Positions 22,128-33,911 of a stretch of 64,000 nucleotides of DNA are shown piece after piece. The translations under genes were made by a program, and so were the position numbers. A model generated the notes under the pieces. It did no database searches and was not told where the DNA came from. It was given only the letters and a program-made list of their open reading frames with translations. Position 1 is the stretch's first letter. Each line of letters starts with the position of its first letter. This DNA comes from Psococerastis gibbosa (Eukaryota > Arthropoda > Insecta > Psocodea > Psocidae), in NCBI GenBank assembly GCA_963971405.1, contig OZ020491.1:1432910-1496909 (forward strand), read 5' to 3'.

Positions 22128-22698
22128 TATTATGGCGATTTGGGATTAACATAATACCGGGGTTTATTTTTTAATACTGCATTATAGTAAGGTCTCACGC
22201 GATGGTGTTAAAAATCAAATTAATAAATTATTGGATTGCAAGAGAATGGTTGCATTGTTATATAATTGAAGGAAATACTAATAAATAAATAAGGACTTTT
22301 CGTTGTCTCTATTACTAAGCCAACCTAGCGGAGTTAGGGCTTACACTCAACTAGGAAGGCCCGGGACCGCCTGTTTTTCATGCCCTCCGAAGCATGGCCA
22401 GAAAATGTAGCCAGTGTGGGACTCGAACCAACAACCTTTCGAGTGAAAGTCAGAGTCCGTACCACTACGCCACATGTCTTGACAATGAAAAATGTACAGG
22501 TAATTTTGAAATATAATAAGAATATTAATTAATGTGTCTATACCTAAGGGAGAAAATATTGAAAACTCACCAAAAATATAGCCGAGAATTTATTTATCAA
22601 TTTGAACTTCCCGCGCTTTTTGTACTAATTTGTTTAAAACAATTGAACAACCCCGGTATTATGTTAATCCCAAATCGCCATAATACGGCTGCTGCTTC
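22128..22698. mobile_element. DNA element with ~45-bp TIRs, interrupted by a SINE
   Basis: The left end is CAGCAGCCCTATTATGGCGA, running through TTTGGGATTAACATAATACC and GGGG (22128-22172). The inverted right end is at about 22655-22698 (CCCCGGTATTATG..CGCCATAATACGGCTGCTG). No transposase frame was seen, and no target duplication could be settled. A minus-strand SINE (22276-22487) sits inside it, so the element is older than that insertion. Confidence 0.6.
22276..22487 (-). repeat. tRNA-headed SINE (family R1)
   Basis: Reverse complement: GTGGCGTAGTGGTACGGACT (A-box-like), then GGTTGTTGGTTCGAGTCCCA (B box GGTTCGAGTCC), then GGCGGTCCCGGGCCTTCCTA, TCCGCTAGGTTGGC and an AGTCCTTATTTATTTATT tail. 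It is the clearest complete copy of the family. Confidence 0.75.
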
Positions 22699-23084
22699 AC
22701 TATAATTAATTTATCATCTTAAGAGCCCCCCCCCCCCCTTTCACAAACAAAGTCAAATTTCTCGTGAATGTGGAGCTATATAAAAGAGATGTCATAAAGT
22801 GCAAGAGATGTTCCCATAGTTTGATATACAACAATACGTTACGTGACCATCAGAAATGCGTAGATAAATAAACACAGCAGTTCTTGTTAGATTATACAAT
22901 CAGTATGTATATGAAAGTACTACTCGACCAAGATAGAATGACTTTTGAATGAATAAGAATTTGTACTCGAATAAATTCGGTATTCCGCTTATAAATATAA
23001 GTTTTCGAATAAACAAAATATTTCAAAGGTCAACCTATCGTGGTAGTACCTATGTTACGACGGCACATTCATCATAGCAGGGCA

Positions 23085-23215
23085 TGTAAAGCAGGCGGTC
23101 CCGGGCCTTCCTAGTTGAGTGTAAGAGAGGGCTTTATAGCCCTAACTCCGCTAGGTTGGCTTAGTAATAGAACAAAAAGTCCTTATTTATTTATTTATTT
23201 ATAGCTGTTACCTTA
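23085..23215 (+). repeat. SINE R1, 5'-truncated
   Basis: It starts in GGGCATGTAAAGCAGGCGGT and keeps the whole tail to AAGTCCTTATTTATTTATTT. The tRNA-like head is absent. Confidence 0.75.
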
Positions 23216-23335
23216 TTCTTGGGGTAAATAATGTAAACAAACCAATTTTGAATAGTACTTTCCATTCCAAAGTTATCATGTTTAGATTTTTAATCCCATG
23301 TCAAGATTAAAATTAATCGCCATAATATGCCCGCA
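23205..23335 (+). repeat. Interspersed repeat R10
   Basis: It is homologous to 17800-17930. It ends AATCGCCATAATATGCCCGC, similar to the TIR at 22128, so it may be a relative of that element. Confidence 0.4.
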
Positions 23336-23369
23336 GGTCGGTAGTGTAAAGTAAGTTCGTCAAAAAATA

Positions 23370-23447
23370 TAAAATATATGTTTTTCTCCCTTACGACCTT
23401 CCAAGACCAAATATATGTTTTTCTCCCTTACGACCTTCCAAGCCTTA
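23370..23447 (+). repeat. Two tandem 38-bp units
   Basis: AAATATATGTTTTTCTCCCT continuing TACGACCTTCCAAG is present twice in a row with one or two differences. Confidence 0.6.
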
Positions 23448-23494
23448 TGATGGTTTTCTTTTTCAAGTAAACGAAAGCCATCTCCAATAAAGCA

Positions 23495-23605
23495 TCCTCA
23501 ATGTCAACCTACACCGGCTACAAGCGATACTGGACAAGCTGAACTGAGACAAGCTTAAATACCTTTGACACAATGTAAAAGGCACGACTTAACCGAGTAC
23601 GAGTC
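23495..23605 (-). repeat. Repeat R2, partial
   Basis: ATGTCAACCTACACCGGCTA, CAAGCGATA, GAGACAAGCTT and TTAACCGAGTACGAGTCG match the 27280 unit in inverse. Confidence 0.6.
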
Positions 23606-24079
23606 GCTATAGTAGGTGGTTACTATTAAATAGCAATAGATTTGCGTCAGGGATCAGGGACGACTCCTGCAGATATGAAACGGTTATTATGACACACATA
23701 CGGACGAGTAATAATACATAAATCTGCCGTGTAATGGACGGGTAATAAGAGTGTGGTGAAGGCGCCATTAGACCGTAATCGGCTCCTCATATGATTACGT
23801 GAGGCTATAAAATAGCCATCACTTTCATATGGGCCAAGTCTTGCAATAAAAGAGACGGACAAGGTAAATGGCATGACAATATACCCGATAAAAAGGGACT
23901 ACCACACTCAGGTAGTCAGTCAGGCCCAGTGAGCTTCTGGCGGCCTCGGCTGCTCCTCGAATTGATGCAATTTGTCCATCCAACCTATCAGCCAGCAGAG
24001 AAAAAGGGGCATGTTGCTGACCACATATGTTGAATGCCTTTAGGTTGGATAAGTGGCTGCTCATGACTACTTCTTCTCC

Positions 24080-24285
24080 TGACGTCATGGACCCATTGAT
24101 CCCCTGTCGAATGCCAACGACCCCATGGATTTCGGACATTATATTTATATTGTTTCCGGATGGATTTTTGGTCATTGGCAAACTGATATACGTTCTCGAT
24201 GTCAACCTACACCAGAGGCATGCAATTTGACGTAATGAAACAGGCGAAAGCATGACTCAACCAAGTACCGATACTGAGATAATGG
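24080..24285 (-). repeat. Repeat R2
   Basis: It is an inverse copy of the 27280 unit from CCCCTGTCGAATGCCAACGA to CAACCAAGTACCGATACTG. The segment around the CTTGTC palindrome is lost. Confidence 0.65.
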
Positions 24286-25387
24286 GTAAAACTTTCGCGT
24301 GAGTTCCCACTTGGATTGTTGCAGTGTATGAGCTATACTCCACTAAAGCCTTGCTTCATACCTACCACCGTAAGAATCCACACGGGGATCCAGGGGTGCC
24401 CAGAATGTAACGACCCCGGGGCGGATACAGTCCATCAACCCACTGCTTTAAAATGTTCAAATAACTATACTTCGTCCCAATCTGAAAAGAAAAGTCATTA
24501 TATATATGTTAAATACCAAGAACTCTATGCTGATACTGGTGTTAGGGTGGTTTATTGTTTGTAAACGTATATTATTGTCGCATTGGCCGATAAATAAAAT
24601 TCATCTTAGCAAGAGTTACATTAAAACTATAATTCTCGCTGCTTTCCTAATTTCTTGCATTTCACGGCTAATGAGAGAAAGCAATCTTTTTGGCCACCCC
24701 TGGCTTCAAACGATACTTGATATCAAGCAAGCCTTATAGTGAAGTATAGCTGTCATTGAAATAAAAATAAGTAAAATAAATCTGGCGAAACATCGATATG
24801 GATATATTCACGCGGACGCTCATCCGTTTAATCTATAAACCAACCCCCATTCAATCTTGAACTGAAATCGTATTTATCTGCGTTTACAAACGGATATTTC
24901 TATACAAAACAGTTACAAAAGATAAGAAATTTTAGCACATGAATCCAATAAACCAAATAAATCACCCAACCCGAAAAATCCCCCGAGTTTCACAGAAAAC
25001 CTTCAAAAAGGTAGCAGCATTCCACCAATACTAAGACCTCCCAAACACACAAAAAAAACGCTTTATATAGTATTGTGACCCAGAAAACAGCTATTTCTGC
25101 TTGATTGCACCTGAATTTACAAGGAAAGGGCCGACCCTGTTGAGAGCACGGCGCTTTGTTATACCCGCCAGCTGGCTTTGGATTACAGGCCCGTTGCATT
25201 TTCAGTTAGCCCTACCATGGTCTCGCATGCCCGCCATTATTAAGGCAGATGGCGGTGCTTAATCGAGTTTTACGAATCTTGCGGTCATTTCAAGTTATGA
25301 AAATGCCCGTATTACATGTACATTGGAAATAGAGGGGAATGCGGTTTAATGAATGAATTTTAGATCGGCTACGGGCCATCATCCCGG

Positions 25388-25870
25388 ATTTTAAGATAAG
25401 ATAATATTTATTTCACAAGGTATTCGAAGAATACATAGAAATCGTTATATACATAAATAATATTTGATATCACAATACAAAATAATCACTATACAAAATA
25501 ATGAGGTAACATTGTAGGCTATGAAGCCGGTGTCTTAAAGTTAACAAATTCATTGACCGAATAAAAAGCGTTTTCCGTTAAGAGCATTTTTAGATTTTTG
25601 CGAAAGAGTTTGGAACATGGAGCATTTTTCAAATCATGAGGTAGCTTGAATAGAGCTTACTGCCTACGTAAATGTCCTGATTTTCAGTCAGCTTCAGGGA
25701 GTGATTTGGAAGAACCACATTGGTCCTAAACCTAGTATTGTGCTCATTTTACGGCTTCATCAAATAACTACGGCCGTAAAAGTCTTTATAATTATATGTA
25801 ATACTTTCCATACTTAATGAAATGTGATAATTATCAATTTTTAAATTGACTAAGGTTGAGCAGGCAAGAC
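25388..25870 (-). pseudogene. LINE tail (NTR..SL..G.KLY..LP type)
   Basis: On the minus strand the fragments read NEHNTRFRTNVVLPNHSLKL, then ENQDIYVGSKLYS, K(N)AP..LF.KNLK and FYSVNEF, close to the conserved C-terminal end of CR1/RTE-type LINEs. The 3' end is AT-rich with TTATCTTATCTTA repeats at about 25390-25412. Stops interrupt the frame. Confidence 0.55.
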
Positions 25871-25894
25871 TTTTCATTTATTAACCTAGGCGTA

Positions 25895-26090
25895 CTTATT
25901 GTCCCCTGCCCATGGATTTACGTCATTATTTATATTGTTTGCATATGAATTTTTAACCATTAGCAAACTGGTATACGTCCTCGATGTCAACCTACAGCGG
26001 CTACAAGCAATAATGCCAATAATGCACAAGCTGAGACAAGCGAACCCTTGACGCAATGTACTAGGGGAAAGTATGACTTAACCAAAAAGT
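25895..26090 (-). repeat. Repeat R2
   Basis: TGTCCCCTGCCCATGGATTT, CTCGATGTCAACCTACAGCG and CTGAGACAAGCGAACCCTTG mark an inverse copy. Confidence 0.6.
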
Positions 26091-26099
26091 CCAAGAAGA

Positions 26100-27275
26100 G
26101 TTGCTTCGATTTTACGTAAGAATAGATGCTTATTGAAGTATTGGGATAAACAGCTGTGTTTCGCATATATTCAATGAAGGGGCTTGGCTCGCGCGCGTTG
26201 ATTCTTGGTCCAACAGAACCTGGGAATCCAAACTCACAATAATTGCTGCTACTTAATCGATTCATGGTTCCTATTGGCCGTGCTGGCAACATTAATGTCT
26301 GGAATGGCAATTGATATGCCGAGGGTTGGTCAGTACCTGATATTATCCGTGCAGTTCAAAGAACTCGAAATTGTTTGGCAAATTGGCTGGAATTATCGGC
26401 GGTCATCATTTGGAATCGATTGTCCTGGCTCCTGAGGGAAGGTAATACCTGGAATAATGTACCTCTGTTGTATAGGAAAATGCGTGCGCCCAAACAATCA
26501 AATCATTGGGATTTGACGCCATTTCTCAACGGAATTCGATTTCAGTACGAAAGAGGCTCACAATCACACATGTACACGATTTTGGGAATGGGAATGAGGA
26601 ATAGGGAAAAAAGCGGGACGGGAATAAAATAGAATTTTATTATTATTTTAACCTACTTCGTTCCCGTCTTGTGTCCCGAACTTTCTCTTCCCGTCCCGGG
26701 TTTCCGTGGGAACTCCAACAGCCCCCTTTCTGTAATGTAAACATGTGGGCCACGTTTTCACCTGCAGGACATTTAAGCTTAACAAAAATTCTCATATAGT
26801 TTTATTTACTTTGCGGGATGTCCCGGTCTCCCAGACAACGTTATATGGAAATTTACTTTAGTGTCAGTAACGTCTAATGAACGCGCGCTTAGATTAAATA
26901 TTTTTAACTAAAAACTGGGGGTATTTACACATACAGTAGATACAATAATGTGTTAGAACTCTTTCTTTCTGGATCTTCTATTAGAAAATAATAATATATA
27001 TATATTAGGGATATACGGATTCCTAACTAAGGGAAAGTTACCAGTCACCGAAAAAGATCAAGACCTCAATATCCTTATTCCCATATAAGGAGAAAAAGGA
27101 AATAGGTCTGGAAGGAAAGAAAGAAAGAACGAAAATTGTCCATGAGGGGCGAATTTTGGGCCTTTCGGCCCACTCTTACAATTAACACACTATGGAAGAA
27201 CTCATGGAGTAGTAATTAAGTCCAAGTAATTACGTATACTCATAAGGGGACATAACAGGCCGCTATCCCCACTAC
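26100..27275. other. No gene identified
   Basis: This is AT-rich sequence with a GGGAATGGGAATG-like low-complexity patch near 26580-26710 and an (AT)n patch near 26990-27007. Open frames at 26205-26632 lack recognisable motifs. Confidence 0.45.
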
Positions 27276-27279
27276 AGGA

Positions 27280-27500
27280 CTCGTATCTGTACTTGGTGAA
27301 GTCTTGCTTTCGCCTGTTTCATTGCGTCAATGGTAAGCTTGTCTCAGCTTGTCCATTATCGCTTGTAGTCGGTGTAGGTTGATATCGAGAACGCATACCA
27401 GTTTGCCAATGACCAAAAATTCATACGGAAACAATACAAATAATGTCCAAAATCCATGGGGTCGTTGGCATTGGACAGGGGACTTATATATGTATAAGTA
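27280..27500 (+). repeat. Repeat R2, best copy
   Basis: The order is CTCGTATCTGTACTTGGTGA, TTTCATTGCGTCAATGGTAA, GCTTGTCTCAGCTTGTCC, GTCGGTGTAGGTTGATATCG, GTTTGCCAATGACCAAAAAT and GGGGTCGTTGGCATTGGACA. At least seven further copies lie in the window. It has no coding potential and no obvious A/B boxes. Confidence 0.65.
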
Positions 27501-28021
27501 GGCCTGGGTCCATAAAAAGTCTTTAAATAAATCCCCACTATAGACTTTTATTTAACTTCCAGGTCACAATTCTTTTACTGGTTTTCGTCTTGGACAGCAA
27601 ATCACTTAACCTCCGACACTGGGTTCGCTCTTAGAGACAACCAATTAAAATTACCTTGGTCATCTGAAAATTCGAAGGACTGTGCAATTTTCCAATGCTG
27701 ATTACAAGTAAACATGACAATCACTCAATTACCACTACAATAACAAACACGGGTGACCTTGTCATCGACAGGGTCACCACCGAAATTCCCAACCATACTA
27801 ATTTACATACATTCCGTATGATGCAACAATGAATGTAGTGGACTGCATGGAGCCATGTAGATCATAAAACGAAAAATAAGTTATTCGTGCTTAAGTTTAA
27901 AAAAAACGCTGTGACAGGACAACTCATCGAGGGTCAGTGCCCCCCCCCCCCACAGAAAAAAATTTTGAATTTTCAATACTGAGTGAGGAGTGAGCTTGAG
28001 AAAGTCATCTAGTACTCCAAC

Positions 28022-28225
28022 CCCGTGACTCGTATCTGTACTTGGTTAAGTCATACTTTCGTCTGTTTCATTGCGTCAATGGTAAGCTTGTCTCAGCTTG
28101 TAGGTTGTAGCCAGTGCAGGTTGACACCGAGAGCGTATACCAGTGCCAGTGCATACGGCAATATTACAAATAATATTGTCCGAAATCCAAGAGATCGTTG
28201 GCATTGAACATTAAACAAGGGACCT
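28022..28225 (+). repeat. Repeat R2
   Basis: It is in the same orientation as 27280, with an internal deletion near the CAGCTTGT block. Confidence 0.65.
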
Positions 28226-28508
28226 ATAGGCAAGGACAGATACAGGAGCTGCCCCCCCCCCATTTATAAATCTATTGTTAGTTAATTTAGTACCGCAGTA
28301 CACTCGAATTTAATCGATTATACACATGTTTCTTTTATTTTGACCGACAACTACCCCCCCCCCCCCCCCCCAAATGGGCTGGATCAGTGCCTGCCTATAG
28401 GGGACTAAGTAGGCCTGCAAATATTACAATTACAATTACCCCGTTGACGCCCCAACTACCGAGGAGAGCATTGAAATAAGGGGCTGACATAGCATCCTCA
28501 TTCAGGAC

Positions 28509-28785
28509 CAGGCGCGGATCTAGAATGAGACCAAGGAGGGGACTAAGATTAAATACGATTTTTTTTTTAGAAACAGGGCTGAATTATTAGGGTTTTACGA
28601 ATTTTCAGAGGAATGAGGGTTCTATATTATAGGTAATTAATACAATTGAGCATAAGGGGGGCCCGGGGTCCCCCCCCGGGAGAAGATTTGTGAAAAATAA
28701 GGCTGAAATAGTGGGGTTTTACGCATTTTGAGGAACCAAATGGGGGGGGGCTATAGCCCCCATAGCCTCCGTAGATCCGCGCCTG
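28509..28785. mobile_element. hAT-like MITE with 8-bp TSD
   Basis: TIRs are CAGGCGCGGATCTA (28509-28522) and TAGATCCGCGCCTG (28772-28785). The direct flanking duplication TTCAGGAC lies at 28501-28508 and 28786-28793. The 8-bp duplication and CAG-starting TIR point to hAT. The 277-bp element is non-coding, with poly-C/G blocks near the right part. Confidence 0.9.
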
Positions 28786-29756
28786 TTCAGGACTACTGCT
28801 CTGTATGGGCTTGGGATGTGGTCAGTATCATACCCGAAAGCCGGGTTTCTCCCCTACCTGTTCAGTCAAGATATGCCCATTTGAGATGACAGGGTCACGG
28901 AAAATATATATAAAAAAGTATTTAAATAAACAAAACTAGTGGGCGGGTGCAAGCATTTGCAGAATTTTACAGCGTCTGTGCGCACGAAGGAACAGTTTTG
29001 AGAACGATTAAATTAAATTGAAGGAAATGAATATGTTTGGTGTATTCCTGGGGGATACCAGGTAGATGCCCCATATGTGTAGTTTGGTGCTGGACATTAT
29101 TTTCATTATAAAACCACCAAGCGGCCAAAGCGGAATAATATACCCTAAGCTATAGTATACGGGTATAAATAGGATGTCCAATGAATTTGGTGTAAACTTG
29201 ACCCCGCTTCAGTCTTCTGTCTCGTATAAAAATGAGCACACCATGATTAAAGTTGTAGCCAAGCAGTCTAATTCATCAATTGGGCTAAATACCTGAGTGA
29301 CCAGATATCACTGCTAATGAGAGTCACCGTTGTTCACACAACAGACCGCTCCGCTTTTAACGCATTACTTGACACCAGGACACCAAATCATTTCGATAAC
29401 TCTCCAATTAATGGTATCTATATGGGGCAGGCATTTTAAGGTGACGTGCGTGCAATAAATTTTTCTAAGTTGCGGACCCCCCCCCTTTCTCTGTATCGTT
29501 GGTGCCGATAAAAATTTGGGGGTGCTCGGATAGTAAACTAAGTTAACTAAGCACATTATAGCGATAAGAAGCAACTGCCCGGTGACATTGGCAACCTTTG
29601 GGCCTTGGATCATTCCAAAATAGGTTGTTTATTTTTATTAAATTTAGAGATTTGATCCCGTTAATTGCTAGACACTATGTCATGTCTTCGTTTTTTTTCG
29701 TTGCGTTAATGGACGAGCTTGTTTCAGCTCGTCGGCTCGTCCATTATTATCACTTG

Positions 29757-29918
29757 CAAGGCCATAGCCAGGATTTTTTTTCGGGGGGGGGGGGGGTTCC
29801 TTATTTCATTTCCTCCCTAAACCCGATTCTATCTAGTATCAAGCCATTTCATTTCGGGGGAGGGGGGGGGGGTGTTGAACCACCCCCATGAACCCCCCCC
29901 CCCTTGGCTACGGCCTTG
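29757..29918. mobile_element. hAT-like MITE, CAAGGCC family, 162 bp
   Basis: TIRs are CAAGGCCATAGCCA and TGGCTACGGCCTTG. Flanks ATCACTTG (29749-29756) and ATTACTTG (29919-29926) agree at 7 of 8 bases. The core has two poly-G blocks and GCCATTTCATTTCGGGGG. It is a longer sister of 40678-40751. Confidence 0.85.
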
Positions 29919-30394
29919 ATTACTTGAAATAAATAAATAAAAAATAACCTATTCAAAAGTCTAGCCTTCATTTCATACTTGAATCGGACTCAGACTGATT
30001 GTACGTGAGTGGACCTACTGGCCCAATGGATTCTCTCCATAGACACAGCATTACGAAGCTACGCAATGAATGGAAAAGAAAACACCACAGCTGCCTCAAT
30101 GTCAATAGCCATTGTATTAACTCAATGTACTGTAACTACTCACTACATACCGATAAAATAACACTACACAAAATTGCATTTCACTCAATTCAATCATGAA
30201 CTTGTAGGCCTATACCATTGTATTGTATATTGTATGTTCAATGCCTACCCTTAGGGCTTAGAACATAGACAGAAGTGTGGGAGAAGAAGCATCTCGTCTT
30301 CTATGACATGTTTTTCTATATGAGGGTCTAGGTCTAAGAACTGCTAGGGTTTTGACCAAATTTACTTGTGATATGGTCAAAAACATGTCCTGTG

Positions 30395-30575
30395 GACGCG
30401 TTTTTCCCCTAGCAATGAAGATACGGTACATATTGGGGTTGGGTGGACACAGGCTATTGTTATATTCCGATTCTGATATTCTGGCGAAATTTTTTCGTTG
30501 TATGTCGAGTTTTCGAACCTCAACCTTCCGTTTCAAAGCACATAGCTTTACCAACTGGACTATTTCAGACCATTC
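30395..30575 (-). repeat. SINE R7 copy
   Basis: The reverse complement begins ATAGTCCAGTTGGTAAAGC (A-box-like), with a B-box-like GAGGTTCGAAAAC, and has a tail with TCATTGCTAGGGGAAAAACG. Confidence 0.5.
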
Positions 30576-30737
30576 TAGCAAAGGATCAAACTAGTTGACT
30601 AGCACCCAAATCGAGGAAAATGTATATACCGTACGTGAACACAATCAAATTTCACAGGAAACAAGAATCGTCTAGTTATCGATTAGGTGATATCCCGTAA
30701 ATAGAAAATATGTTCCTCTACCTCTGCAATTTTGTTT

Positions 30738-30960
30738 TCCTATTTATACGTAGTATAAGGAAAGCTTTGTGATGATCGAATTATAAGATTTCGAGATTTT
30801 AGTGGATTTAAACAATTTGAGGTCCCAGGAACCCAAAACAGATGTTTTTACGAAATGTCGGTCGGTTTGTCTGTTAGTCGATTTGTGGGATTTTGATGAC
30901 ATTTCGATTTGGCCTGTAGGTTCACAAAAACCATGCTTCGGGGACATTTCTATACGCTCG
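30738..30960 (-). repeat. HINE-like element, right-end fragment
   Basis: It starts with the terminal hairpin TATTTATACGTAGTATAAGG (inverse orientation), followed by GAGGTCCCAGGAACCCAAAA, TTTTTACGAAATGTCGGTCG and TAGGTTCACAAAAACCATGC. Confidence 0.8.
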
Positions 30961-32421
30961 GAAGTATTTTTGTAGATCGACTACGGCCCATCAGCCTGGA
31001 ATCTGTAGAGGAACAGTTCTTCTATAAAGGATGTAACCTGTATGATAGCTGCGTTAAAGCTGACTTCGTTAAAAATAAAAACGGAAGTCTCATAATTTCT
31101 GCAGTTAGGAGTAAAAGCTGGTGATTGGATCCAAGGTCGCACTTTCACTAAAACAATCAATTTAATGGTGGCCAGCCACATTTCCTGGTTATATTCGATC
31201 AGACGTGTTGGCTCGCAGTCAATATTCAACGTTTTGTCGACCGATATCAGACGTGAGTGCATGTAAAAATATGTGTTTAAGAGAGAACCACTATTTTTTT
31301 CTCATCGTTTGCGATCTGTGGTTTTCTTACGTTACCTTAATGTACCTTATTGCTATATTGTAAATAGGGCGGAAGCTGTACTTATTTATTCACAGAGGTA
31401 GTATGTTCCTAAGATGACAGTTCTATTTATGCACGGCTAGGTATTCTTTATTTTTGTAAGCGATCGTTAGAGCGTGGATCGTCACCAATCAAGCTTTAAT
31501 GTGCCACGCGATGTCAATAATAATTACGATGCATACAGTATCAGTGCTGGCTTTGGCTATGGGGACAGAAGGGAAATGGCCCCCACAAAAAGTAGCGAAA
31601 CACAAAATTACAATAGATTAAAAAACTAAAGCAAATAAACTCGTCGAAATATATGGCCGGAAATTAGAACGTGCTGTGACATTAACCCTTTCACCCCTGG
31701 ACCATTTTTGCACCCATTTTAATTGTTTCTGACGTTAATATTTACTTTAATATGTTTTACCATGAGGAAAAATATTTTTAAAAAAATACCTCGCCTAAGG
31801 GGGTGCTCTGAGGGTAGTTTTCCGTTGGGATGATTTTGTCCCAGCCGTACTTTGACTTGGGACATACGTCGACCCAGCCGTAGTAAAGGAAAGGCTCAAA
31901 GAAACCACCAAATTCGCAGTTAACACCACTTTATTGATGATATGGTGCAAAACATGAATTGCAAAGTGAGGCATTACATGGTGGACACATGACTTTGGCC
32001 CGTCTTTCCCTACTTTGGTCCTTACATAAGACGAAGCTCCTACGCTGGTCACCGGCATTAGTGGCTGTGTCACCATTATATTATTGATTGAGCGGAATCT
32101 TCGTCTGGTATGGTATAAGACATTCCTGCTCGAGAAAGCCCCCCCCCCCCCTCCACAAATCCGGCCCATGGGCTCGCACAAGGCCAAAACCGGCACTGGA
32201 TAGTATTGAAGGCGATTTTCAGAATTTCCTGAAATCCTGCAATTCAAAATATTCTCATTTCCTCCATCGATCGCTCACAGCGTGGATATTCAATATTATC
32301 GCGGTATCAAAATTATTGTCAATATTATTTATAGAATATATGGATATAGGATATTTACGGTATTAATCCCCTTGACCAACCGGATGAACACAAATACATA
32401 CAATGCATACAACATACAATA

Positions 32422-32607
32422 CAGGGACGGATTCAACCCTATTTGGGAAGGGGGGGGGGTAGTTGTGGTTCAAAATAGTCAAAATAGAAAAAAACATAAT
32501 ATGTAGTATCGATTAAATCAGAGCTTAACAAATTGACATACAACAATTGATTTACCAAATTTTTTGGGGGGGGGGCCCTCCCTGCCCCCCCCCCTGTATC
32601 CGTCCAT
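32422..32607. mobile_element. MITE with CAGGGACGGATTC / ATCCGTCCATG ends
   Basis: The TIRs resemble those of the 57217 element. The interior has poly-G and poly-C tracts and an AT-rich centre. No convincing target duplication was seen, so the edges are approximate. Confidence 0.55.
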
Positions 32608-32739
32608 GAAAATGTAGTGGGCATCAGGAAACTAGGTTGTACGATGTACACGCAACTACATGTTACATTTCACAGTCAGAGTAACGAAAGACAGGCTAAT
32701 GAATGAAAATTAATAAATAACCTAAGACAATAAACTTAC

Positions 32740-32818
32740 CGAAATGTCCACCAAATATTGAAGCACATTGTGTTCAACCAGAAGAAAGCGGACAAGAAGA
32801 AGAAATGGGTGAAACTGG
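32740..32818 (-). CDS. Mth-like GPCR exon 4: 79-base exon encoding TM3
   Basis: The acceptor is TTTTTTGTTGCAG before 32818 and the donor TTTCG|GTAAGT at 32740. The two leading bases complete an Ala codon with exon 3 and the two trailing bases complete an Arg codon with exon 5, so both neighbouring phases are satisfied. The 25 complete codons hold [20 protein letters not shown] followed by WTF. This is the FFWLNVM..D.WW signature of Methuselah TM3, and it carries Asn where Asp is usual as I recall the family (CFNIWW). It is too short for ordinary ORF listing and was found by searching the minus strand for the missing TM3. Confidence 0.93.
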
Positions 32819-33134
32819 CTGCAACAAAAAAGAAATAACATAATCAAAAACCATATAAATGGAGATTTTTTTAAAATTAATATTTGCGGAGAGGCGAATT
32901 CTACAGTACAGCAGCTGACTACATACAGCAGTTTACTATTGTAAATTGTACAATTTATTCCCAAACGAAGTTCACTATAAATTTTCCAATCGGCTTGAAG
33001 AAATCCCTATACATAAATCATATCCCTTAATATCAGCCCCATAAGACTTACCGGTCACTATATCCTTGAACAAAGCCTGAGTATTTATTATAATAATTTA
33101 AAAAAAATAACCAAAACAATATCCTATGCAATCC

Positions 33135-33137
<3 letters not shown>

Positions 33138-33171
<34 letters not shown>

Positions 33172-33590
33172 CGCCAGACCCATGTGGGTAAACGCGCTTT
33201 CTGGTTTGTAGTTTGCCTGTGTTGGTTGTCTGTATTGTGTGTGTGTGAGTTGGTGGTGTGTGGCAGGAGGGCACTGGACAACGGGTTGCCCAGTGACCGT
33301 CTGAGGGTAGTTTGCCGATGCTTGTGTTAAACCAGTGTGTTGTTTGTTAGATGAGGCTTGCCAGAGCTGCTGAGTGAAGAAAAGGAATGGTGTGCTCGAG
33401 AAGTATTGTATTGTGTGAGACTGCTTTCTGGAAATCTGTATTAGGAGGGAAGGTTCTGTATCTTGAGTAGACCAGGCATTCTATGACAATGTGAGGAATA
33501 GTTAGTCGTACCTGACAATTGTGGCATATGGGTGGTGGGGTGCCCGCCATTAGGTGTCCATGTGTTAACCTTGTATACTAAAATAGAAAT
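33138..33590 (-). pseudogene. LINE C-terminal end (RNase-H-side CCHC-like tail) with poly(A)
   Basis: The minus-strand frame gives TRLTHGHLMAG, PPPICHNCQVRLTIPHIVIE and CLVYSRYR. LTHGHLM with CxxC..LT..H...C is the standard tail after the RNase H domain of many LINEs. A T-run at about 33138-33167 marks the poly(A) end. It is 5'-truncated. Confidence 0.75.
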
Positions 33591-33743
33591 AAAATTGGTG
33601 CAATAGCTCACCATAAAACAGGCACTGACCACTACCCTCGATACAAGTTGTAGGAGTTTATCGAATTTATTATTTTTTAGATCAAATCTTTGTGAGGAAT
33701 TAATCAATAAACATATTCCAACATATGCCAGACCAAGTTGAAT

Positions 33744-33845
33744 ACCTCAAACAGAGCCTGTTCCAAACTGCAGCAAACTTGGTAGTTGGACCAGCGCTGG
33801 CAGGGGAACATGGTGGGACATGATAAAGCGCTGACACTACCAGAT
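33744..33845 (+). repeat. 5S-derived SINE, short head-side fragment
   Basis: CAGAGCCTGTTCCAAACTGC, GCAAACTTGGTAGT and GCAGGGGAACATGGTGGGAC match 61930-62005. The first 5S-like bases are missing. Confidence 0.6.
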
Positions 33846-33911
33846 AGTAGATTACCAGACAGTGAAGGTGTAGCTAGATGGCTGATGCTGCAATAAACGC
33901 TCAAAACAATA

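Noticed and set aside
22050-22128. Minus-strand exon-like LERVDMDEMNAVASLGMLST with a CT|GTAAGT donor
   Set aside because: Its supposed acceptor lies exactly in the terminal repeat of the 22128 element, so no proper 5' border exists.
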